Shown one piece after another: positions 6,260 through 10,690 of a stretch of 10,690 nucleotides of DNA; the stretch's first letter is position 1, and every line of letters begins with the position of its first letter. Position numbers and translations under genes: made by a program. This stretch comes from Pseudomonadota bacterium (GTDB taxonomy: Bacteria; Pseudomonadota; Gammaproteobacteria; Xanthomonadales; Xanthomonadaceae), in NCBI GenBank assembly GCA_023391775.1, contig JAEWAG010000299.1, positions 1 to 10,690 of the forward strand. The letters are read 5' to 3'. Under the pieces are notes generated by a model, which did not search any database, was not told the origin of the DNA, and saw only the letters and a program-made list of their open reading frames with translations.

Positions 6260-7600
6260 ATGACTTCGATCTCGACCGGAGGCTCCGGACTCGACATCCC
6301 TGGCCTGGTCTCGCAGCTGGTCCAGGCCTCGCGCCTGCCCACCGAGGTGCGGATCAACAGCCAGGCCAGCAGCGTCAGCGCCAGGCTTTCGGCGGTGGGC
6401 CAGATCAAGAATTCGCTGACCTCGCTGCAGACGGCGCTGGAGAAACTGGCCACCGCCGCGGACAAGCCGGGCTACCAGGCCAAGGTGCAGGAGGGGGCCG
6501 GCTTCACCGCGGCCACCACCTCCGCGGCCATGTCCGGTTCGTATGCCGTCGAAGTGCTGTCGGTGGCCACCGCGCAGAAGCTGTCCTCGGCCGGCCACCC
6601 CGCCGGTGCGGTCATCGGAAGCGGCTCGCTCTCGATCGCCTGGGGAAGCGAGGATGACCAGCGCCTGGCGGTGGACTTCGAGGAGGGCGCGACCCTCGCC
6701 GACATCGCCCGCGCGGTCAACCGCGCCGCTGGCGGCAAGGGCGTCGGCGCCACGGTGATCACTGCCGACGACGGCGAGCACCTGGTGTTCACCGCGCGCG
6801 ACACCGGCCTGGCCAATGCCCTGTCGATCACCAGTACCGGCGGCGACGGCGGGCTGCTGGGGCTGACCAACGGGGCCGGTGGTGGCCTGGTCGAGCAGGT
6901 CGCCGCGTCGGACGCGCGGGTCCGGGTGGACGGCTTCGAGCGCACCTCGGCCAGCAACACCGTCAGCGACCTGGTGCCCGGCGTTAACCTGGCCGTGTCA
7001 GCGGCAAAGCCAGGCGAAAGTTTCCGCCTGGACATCAGCTCCGACCATGCGGCACTGGAAAGCGCGGCAGAGGCTTTCGTCTCCGCCTTCAACAGCGTCG
7101 GCACGGTGCTCAAGTCCACCAGCAGCTACAACGCCACCACCAAGACCGCCGCGGCGCTGACCGGCGACTCGCTGGTGCGCGGCCTCCAGCAGCAGCTGCG
7201 CAACCTGGCCAGCGGCAACAGCCTCGCACTCAAGGAACTGGGCATCACCCTGGACAAGAGCGGCGTGATGAGCTTCGACAAGGCGAAGCTCGGCGAGGCC
7301 ATGGTGGCCGACCCGCAGGCGGTCTCGCGCCTGTTCGGAGAGGATGGAAACCTCGCGGGTGCGCTCAAGAGCGTGCTCAAGACCCAGCTCGACGGCAGCG
7401 AAGGGGTGATCGCGCTGCGCACCGAGAACCTCAACAAGGAGCGGAGCAGGCTGGAAGACCAGATGGCGCAACTGGACCTGCGGATGGAGAAGCTGAGTTC
7501 CATCTACCTGGCCCAGTTCACCGCGATGGAAACCATGATCGTCCAGTTGCAGGGCAGCGCCAGTTCCCTCAACGGACTGTTGGCGGCCAACAGCAAGTAG
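6260..7600 (+). CDS. fliD: Flagellar hook-associated protein 2 (filament cap)
   Basis: FliD forms the cap at the filament tip and guides insertion of flagellin subunits. The 446-residue product has the typical start MTSISTGGSGLDIPGLVSQLV, an N-terminal FliD_N region (about 9-105), a variable Gly/Ala-rich middle, and a FliD_C region from about residue 218 (DARVRVDG) through LKELGITLDKSGVMSFDKAKL. A C-terminal coiled-coil-prone segment (about 390-440, NKERSRLEDQMAQLDLRMEKL) precedes the end. Length is near the family norm (Salmonella 467). The reading frame is open well upstream, but that part overlaps the glycosyltransferase in another frame. ATG 6260 is chosen because AAGGAAA (6249-6255) precedes it and because homologous proteins start this way. 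FliD is expected to be the partner of the FliT-type chaperone encoded downstream. Confidence 0.96.
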   Translation: MTSISTGGSGLDIPGLVSQLVQASRLPTEVRINSQASSVSARLSAVGQIKNSLTSLQTALEKLATAADKPGYQAKVQEGAGFTAATTSAAMSGSYAVEVLSVATAQKLSSAGHPAGAVIGSGSLSIAWGSEDDQRLAVDFEEGATLADIARAVNRAAGGKGVGATVITADDGEHLVFTARDTGLANALSITSTGGDGGLLGLTNGAGGGLVEQVAASDARVRVDGFERTSASNTVSDLVPGVNLAVSAAKPGESFRLDISSDHAALESAAEAFVSAFNSVGTVLKSTSSYNATTKTAAALTGDSLVRGLQQQLRNLASGNSLALKELGITLDKSGVMSFDKAKLGEAMVADPQAVSRLFGEDGNLAGALKSVLKTQLDGSEGVIALRTENLNKERSRLEDQMAQLDLRMEKLSSIYLAQFTAMETMIVQLQGSASSLNGLLAANSK

Positions 7601-7610
7601 TGGACTCCGC

Positions 7611-7637
7611 TCAAGCGTTGCCGGGCATGGCCGATAT
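7611..7637 (+). promoter_or_regulatory. Candidate FliA (sigma-28) promoter of the fliS operon
   Basis: TCAAGCGT (7611-7618), 11 bases, then GCCGATAT (7630-7637). The spacing is ideal, the -10 has a single mismatch to GCCGATAA, and the -35 core is TCAA as at fliD. A start near 7644 leaves a leader of about 60 bases. An imperfect inverted repeat (GGCATGG 7624-7630 with CCATGCC 7658-7664) straddles the -10. Confidence 0.6.
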
Positions 7638-7703
7638 CCCAGTCGCGGCCAGCCGCACCATGCCGGGCCAGGCCAGCCAGATCGTCCAGAGGAAATCCCC
7701 ACC

Positions 7704-8114
7704 ATGTACGCCTCCAAGCACAGTTTCGCCGACCAGTACCGCCGCACCGCCGTCTCGGCGCGCGTGGCCGAGGCCGATCCGCACCAGCTGATCGCGATGC
7801 TGTTCGAAGGGGCCACCCAGCGCATCCGCCGCGCCCAGGCCTGCCTGGTGCAGGGTGACGTGGCGCACAAGGGCAAGGCCATCGGCGAGGCCTGCGCGAT
7901 CATCGGCCACCTCAACGGTTCGCTGGACCACGAGGCCGGCGGCGAGGTCGCGGCCAATCTTTCCTCGCTGTACGACTACATCGTGCGCCGGCTCACCGAG
8001 GCCAACCTGCACAACGATGGCACCGCCCTGTCCGAAACTCTGGGCCTGCTGGGCGAGATCGAATCCGCCTGGAACGCGATCCCGCAACCGGAGCGGGCGG
8101 CGGTGCACCCGTGA
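7704..8114 (+). CDS. fliS: Flagellin export chaperone FliS
   Basis: FliS is a small helical cytoplasmic protein that binds the C-terminal D0 helix of flagellin, prevents premature polymerisation and delivers it to the export gate. The 136-residue product has the family pattern: an early aromatic (Tyr2, Tyr12), ADPHQLIAMLFEGATQRI (24-41) in the first helix, IIGHLNGSLDHEAGGEVAANLSSLYDYI (66-93) and a last helix near 107-126. GAGGAAA (7689-7695) stands 8 bases before ATG 7704. Its stop overlaps the GTG of the next gene by four bases (GTGA), which suggests translational coupling. It heads a four-gene run with its own FliA-like promoter. Confidence 0.95.
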   Translation: MYASKHSFADQYRRTAVSARVAEADPHQLIAMLFEGATQRIRRAQACLVQGDVAHKGKAIGEACAIIGHLNGSLDHEAGGEVAANLSSLYDYIVRRLTEANLHNDGTALSETLGLLGEIESAWNAIPQPERAAVHP

Positions 8115-8419
8115 ACGCGGCCACCTGTCTGGAGCAGCTGCACCAAGCCATGGACCTTATCGCCGTCGCGCTGGAAGCCGACGAGCTGGACGCGATGTCG
8201 GCGATGCTGGACACGTATGACCAGGGCGTGCGCGGGTTCTGCGCGATGGAAGGCGCCGATGCGGTCGCCTTGCGCGAGCGCGTGCAGGCCCTGTACGACC
8301 GCCACCAGCAGGTGGTCGAACTGATGCGCGCACGCCAGCAGCAGCTGCTGGAACTGATGCGGGCCCAGCGCCACTCCTCGCGCGCGGTCCACGCGTACGC
8401 GGGCGCCGGAGCCGGCTGA
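8111..8419 (+). CDS. fliT: FliT-like flagellar export chaperone
   Basis: A 102-residue, almost entirely helical acidic/Gln-rich protein. Position directly behind fliS, size and helix layout fit FliT, the chaperone of the cap protein FliD and, in enterics, a negative regulator of FlhDC. The N-terminal helix (about 7-23) is followed by LDAMSAMLDTYDQGVRGF (26-43), a third long helix (about 50-85) and a C-terminal SSRAVHAYAG, which resembles the SxxAYG-type tail of known FliT proteins. Sequence identity across the FliT family is low, so the call rests on architecture and context. Translation starts at GTG 8111, inside the fliS stop, and the next gene starts at its own stop (TGATG). It could also be a flagellar protein not orthologous to enteric FliT. 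Confidence 0.7.
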   Translation: MNAATCLEQLHQAMDLIAVALEADELDAMSAMLDTYDQGVRGFCAMEGADAVALRERVQALYDRHQQVVELMRARQQQLLELMRAQRHSSRAVHAYAGAGAG

Positions 8420-8655
8420 TGCCCGCCGCCAGCCTTGCCCTGCTCCTGCATGACCTGACTTCCCTACGCCAGGCGCTGGAGCGCGAGGACTACGGCGCCG
8501 CCGGCGAAGTGCTGGAGAGCCACGAGACCCGCCTGCGCGAGTTCGTCGAAGCCGCGGCCACGCAGGCACCGCTGCAGGCCCTGCGTGGCATCCTGCAGCT
8601 CCAGCACCTGCTGGCGCAGGACGACGCCCGAATTCCCGGAGGCACCGCATGAATC
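8419..8655 (+). CDS. Small helical protein, possible truncated second FliT-like protein
   Basis: The product is 77 residues with no confident family match; its stop codon is TGA 8650-8652. It is predicted helical, with two main helices (about 5-22 and 25-47) and a third short one (51-66). Residues 19-42 align without gaps to residues 20-43 of the preceding FliT-like protein, with 7 identities and a run of conservative changes (D/E, M/V, T/S, V/L). This suggests a duplicated and shortened FliT-like module that lacks the C-terminal helix and AYG tail. ATG 8419 overlaps the upstream stop by one base and the downstream ATG overlaps this stop (ATGA), so it is probably translated as part of the chain. 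A role as chaperone or partner of a flagellar export protein is inference. Confidence 0.65.
8638..8642 (+). promoter_or_regulatory. Ribosome binding site of the PilZ-like gene
   Basis: GGAGG stands 6 bases before ATG 8649, inside the end of the preceding gene. It supports ATG 8649 as the start despite the overlap with the upstream stop. Confidence 0.75.
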
Positions 8656-9224
8656 CCCACTGGCCCTCAGCCGCACAGGCTGCCGAGAACGAGCTGTTCG
8701 GCGACGTGCTGGCCTGCGATGCGCTGCTGCCTGCCGCCTTCCTGGCGGGCTCCCAGGCACGCAGTGCCCAGGCCGAGACCCTGCTGGTGGGCCTGGCCCA
8801 GGTGGAGGACCTGCGCGCGGACGATACCGGCGAGGAGAAGCGCGGCGAGCTGCCGCTGCTGGCCCAGCGCCTGGACGCCAAGCTGGACCTGGTGCTGATG
8901 CTGCTGGGCCGCCTGGTGCGCCAGTCCAGCCCGGCGCTGCCGCTGACGACCCTGCGCTGGTCCGGCCGCGGCCTGCGCCTGCAGCTGCCCGCCGGCAGCG
9001 TCCTGCCATCGCCGGATACCGGCGGCACCGTACACCTGCAGCCGGCCGACTGGCTGCCCGACGACCTGGAACTGCCGGTGCTGGTCAGTGCCACCGCCGC
9101 CAATGCCGAAGCCGCGTGGCTGTGGCTGCGTTTCCCGGCGCTGCCGGCCGGGCTGGAGGACGCCATGGGCCGGCACCTGTTCCGCATGCACCGGCGCCAG
9201 GTGGCCGACGCGCGCCGGCGCTAG
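8649..9224 (+). CDS. Atypical PilZ-domain protein (XC6012-like)
   Basis: The product is 191 residues. The N-terminal half is helical (about 10-92), with a heptad-like segment ELPLLAQRLDAKLDLVLMLLGRLV (67-90). The C-terminal half looks like a small beta-barrel PilZ domain: LTTLRWSGRGLRLQLP (99-114), a GTVHLQP strand, LPVLVSATAANAEAAWLWLRF, and the closing helix GRHLFRMHRRQVADARR (174-190), which is common in such proteins. PilZ domains usually bind cyclic di-GMP through RxxxR and (D/N)xSxxG. Here the second motif reads RWSGRG (103-108), with Arg in place of Asp/Asn, and no clear RxxxR lies at the expected place, so ligand binding is doubtful. A tetrameric non-canonical PilZ protein with long helices (XC6012) is known from Xanthomonas and is the closest type I recall. 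Coupling to the fliS and fliT genes points to a flagellar role, perhaps in export or speed control; this is inference. Confidence 0.7.
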   Translation: MNPHWPSAAQAAENELFGDVLACDALLPAAFLAGSQARSAQAETLLVGLAQVEDLRADDTGEEKRGELPLLAQRLDAKLDLVLMLLGRLVRQSSPALPLTTLRWSGRGLRLQLPAGSVLPSPDTGGTVHLQPADWLPDDLELPVLVSATAANAEAAWLWLRFPALPAGLEDAMGRHLFRMHRRQVADARRR

Positions 9225-9241
9225 CGCGCCGCGCTACCCAA

Positions 9242-9276
9242 CCCCCGGCCCTTCGGCTAAGGTGGGGGCGGTTTTT
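9242..9276 (+). terminator. Possible weak terminator after the PilZ-like gene
   Basis: CCCCCGGCC (9242-9250) pairs with GGCT (9255-9258) and GGGGG (9264-9268) around a CTTC loop, with a five-base bulge, and CGG then TTTTT (9272-9276) follows. The stem is interrupted and the T-run is short, so termination may be partial. It would separate the fliS operon from the response regulator gene. Confidence 0.4.
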
Positions 9277-9297
9277 CCAGGAATCACCAGCGCGCCT

Positions 9298-9939
9298 GTG
9301 CGAGTCCTCATCGTTGACGACCATACCCTCGTACGCGCCGGGCTGAGCCGCCTGCTGCAGACCTTCGATGGCGTGGATGTGGTCGCCGAGGCCGCCGATG
9401 CCGACCAGGCGATCGACCTGGCGACCATCCACCGCCCGGACGTGGTCCTGCTCGACCTGTCCCTGCCCGGCCGCACCGGCCTGGAAGCCCTCACCGGCAT
9501 CCTCCAGCAGGTACCGGAAACGCGCGTGGTGATGATGTCCATGCATGACGACCCGCTGCACGTGCGCGACGCGCTGGACCGCGGCGCGGCCGGCTTCGTG
9601 GTCAAGGATGCCGCTCCCCTGGAACTGGAGCTGGCCCTGCGCACCGCCACCCGGGGCGAGGTATTCCTCAGCCCGCGCATCTCTTCGCGCATGATCGCCC
9701 CGCTGATCGGCCGCTCCCGCCAGGCCCGTCCCGAAGGCGTGGCCGCGCTGCCGCCCCGCCAGCGCCAGATCCTGGCGCAGATCGGCCGCGGCCTCAGCAG
9801 CAAGGAGATCGCAGGCGGCCTGGGCATCAGCGTCAAGACCGTGGAAACCCACCGCGCCCGCATGATGGAGGCGCTCGGCTGCCGCCGCGCCAGCGAGCTG
9901 GTATTGCTGGCCGTCAAGCACCAGCACGAACTGGGCTGA
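9298..9939 (+). CDS. NarL/FixJ (LuxR-type) response regulator
   Basis: A 213-residue two-component DNA-binding regulator. The receiver domain (about 1-120) has the acidic pair D7-D8, phospho-acceptor D53 in LLDLSLPG, S81 and K103, all expected catalytic or switch residues. A short linker leads to a GerE-type helix-turn-helix (about 147-208): LPPRQRQILAQIGRGLSSKE, then GISVKTVETHRARMMEALGC. The frame is open further upstream but that part overlaps the PilZ-like gene. GTG 9298 is the only good start before the receiver core; AGGAA lies about 14 bases upstream, somewhat far, so initiation may be weak. No histidine kinase lies in the window, so its input is unknown. It sits between flagellar genes and rpoN, which suggests flagellar control. 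Many LuxR-type regulators control their own region, and the repeats at 10010-10065 are a possible target. Confidence 0.9.
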   Translation: MRVLIVDDHTLVRAGLSRLLQTFDGVDVVAEAADADQAIDLATIHRPDVVLLDLSLPGRTGLEALTGILQQVPETRVVMMSMHDDPLHVRDALDRGAAGFVVKDAAPLELELALRTATRGEVFLSPRISSRMIAPLIGRSRQARPEGVAALPPRQRQILAQIGRGLSSKEIAGGLGISVKTVETHRARMMEALGCRRASELVLLAVKHQHELG

Positions 9940-10009
9940 GCCCGCGCGGCGGAATCCCGACGCCTGTCACGGGCCGGGTGTGCCCTTCGCCGGAAAGGCG
10001 CCGAGGCTG

Positions 10010-10065
10010 TCAGGGAAACCCCCACAGCGCGTAAGGGAAAGCCCGCGCCGGATCAGGAACCCCCC
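10010..10065 (+). repeat. Three phased imperfect repeats upstream of rpoN
   Basis: TCAGGGAAACCCCC (10010-10023), TAAGGGAAAGCCC (10032-10044) and TCAGGAACCCCCC (10053-10065) are variants of TMAGGGAAACCC. They begin 22 and 21 bases apart, about two DNA turns, so all would face one side of the helix. Each is a short imperfect palindrome (GGG-AAA-CCC). This looks like an array of regulator sites. The rest of the 9940-10143 gap shows a hairpin at 10104-10125 and no gene. Confidence 0.55.
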
Positions 10066-10103
10066 GATTCTTCTGCCGTCGCGCGCCGTGCACCATGCAT
10101 TCA

Positions 10104-10125
10104 CGCCGGCGTCACGCCGCCGGCG
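10104..10125 (+). repeat. GC-rich hairpin before the rpoN ribosome site
   Basis: CGCCGGCG (10104-10111) and CGCCGGCG (10118-10125) are self-palindromic copies that can pair as an 8-bp stem around TCACGC. They lie within a tandem repeat of TCACGCCG (10101-10108 and 10112-10119). The hairpin ends a few bases before AAGGGGAAA (10129-10137), the rpoN ribosome site, so it could affect translation or mRNA stability. Confidence 0.45.
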
Positions 10126-10143
10126 CCGAAGGGGAAATGCAAG

Positions 10144-10690
10144 ATGAAGGCCATCCAGTCCGCACAGCTGGGGCAGCAGCTCAACCTGACACCGCAGTTG
10201 CTGCAGTCCATCCGCCTGCTGCAGCTCAATGCGCAGCAGCTGCAGATGGAAGTCACGCGCGCGCTCGAGCTGAACCCGATGCTGGAGCTGGACGAGGAGA
10301 GCCAGGCCGCGGCGGCAGCCACGGCCGATGCTCCGGCTTCCACGGCCGAGACCGCCAGCGTGGAGGTGGCGGCCTTCGACGAACTGCCCGAGCCGTCCAT
10401 GTGGGACGTGCCCGGCGCCAGCTGGAGTGGCGAGGGCGAGGACAGGATGCAGCGCATCGCCGAGCCGGGCTCCAGCGACCCGTTCGTCCGGGTACTGGAG
10501 GGCCTGGCCCTCGAACTTCCGCCCCGCGACCTGGAGATCGCCGGGTTCTGGCTGGAGCACTGCGACGACGCCGGCTACCTGGACGGCGACCATGCGGCGC
10601 TGCTGCTGCGCGCGATCGCCCGCTTCGACGTGCCGGGCGCGCAGGTCGAAGCGGTCCGCCAGCGCCTGCTGCAGGGCGAGCCGGCCGGCC
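10144..10690 (+). CDS. rpoN: RNA polymerase sigma-54 factor, 3'-truncated by window edge
   Basis: Sigma-54 directs RNA polymerase to -24/-12 promoters and needs an AAA+ activator such as FleQ. The first 182 codons are present. Region I is clear: QLGQQLNLTPQLLQSIRLLQ (8-27), with the Gln/Leu-rich pattern that contacts activator and blocks open-complex formation, ending ALELNPMLELDEE. An acidic, Ala-rich region II follows (about 53-118), then the start of the core-binding region with LELPPRDLEIAGFWLEHCDDAGYLDG (about 124-149). ATG 10144 is preceded by AAGGGGAAA at 10129-10137; another ATG at 10137 is out of frame. Xanthomonads commonly carry two rpoN genes, and the copy in the flagellar cluster is called rpoN2. 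This location suggests that paralogue, but the second copy cannot be seen here. fleQ and the fliE operon would be expected nearby. Confidence 0.93.
   Translation, partial: MKAIQSAQLGQQLNLTPQLLQSIRLLQLNAQQLQMEVTRALELNPMLELDEESQAAAAATADAPASTAETASVEVAAFDELPEPSMWDVPGASWSGEGEDRMQRIAEPGSSDPFVRVLEGLALELPPRDLEIAGFWLEHCDDAGYLDGDHAALLLRAIARFDVPGAQVEAVRQRLLQGEPAG

Noticed and set aside
6998..7957. Minus-strand open frame opposite fliD and fliS
   Set aside because: No recognisable domain, no ribosome site seen, and it covers two clear genes on the plus strand.
7976..9187. Minus-strand open frame of about 400 codons opposite the fliS-PilZ genes
   Set aside because: It is a Ser/Arg/Ala-rich shadow typical of high-GC DNA, opposite four well-supported genes with overlapping stops and starts.
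9088..9297. Upstream extension of the response regulator frame to ATG 9088
   Set aside because: It lies inside the PilZ-like gene in another frame and encodes Pro/Arg-rich sequence; the receiver domain begins right at GTG 9298.
1..10690. CRISPR array, insertion sequence, tRNA or prophage attachment site
   Set aside because: No regularly spaced direct repeats with unique spacers, no transposase, no terminal inverted repeats and no tRNA-like cloverleaf were found on reading both strands.

Overview
The window is a stretch of flagellar late-gene DNA from a high-GC gammaproteobacterium, most likely Lysobacteraceae (Xanthomonadaceae: Xanthomonas, Lysobacter, Luteimonas and relatives). The evidence is gene order (flgL, fliC, large glycosyltransferase, fliD, fliS, fliT-like genes, PilZ protein, LuxR-type regulator, rpoN), a typical xanthomonad flagellin N-terminus, and strong G/C preference at third codon positions. 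All genes are on the plus strand. No mobile element, CRISPR array, tRNA or rRNA was seen.

Layout: 1-1189 is the nearly complete end of flgL (hook-filament junction protein), followed by a strong intrinsic terminator. 1190-1503 is the fliC control region, with two FliA (sigma-28)-like promoters and a long leader. 1504-2337 is a short flagellin gene, closed by a 14-bp-stem terminator. 2599-6165 encodes a 1188-residue multi-domain glycosyltransferase, probably for flagellin glycosylation, behind a sigma-54-like promoter; much of it is less GC-rich than its neighbours. 6260-7600 is fliD (filament cap). 7704-9224 is a tightly coupled run: fliS (flagellin chaperone), a fliT-like gene, a second shorter fliT-like gene and a degenerate PilZ-domain gene, with stop and start codons overlapping at all three junctions. 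9298-9939 encodes a NarL/FixJ response regulator. 10144 to the end is the start of an rpoN (sigma-54) gene, preceded by three helically phased repeats.

How the genes work together: FlgL, FliC and FliD are the exported distal filament parts. FliS and FliT-type proteins are their export chaperones. The glycosyltransferase is placed to modify FliC before export. The PilZ protein, the response regulator and RpoN are regulatory. fliC, fliD and fliS each have their own upstream sequence of form TNAA-N15-G(C/T)CG(A/T)TA(A/T), which suggests one FliA-controlled late regulon. The glycosyltransferase instead appears to sit under sigma-54, the factor encoded at the right edge.

Nothing here is a wholly unknown system. 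The items most worth a second look are the four-module glycosyltransferase with a catalytically degenerate GT2 module and G-runs, the tandem FliT-like genes, the atypical PilZ protein coupled to them, and the phased repeats upstream of rpoN.
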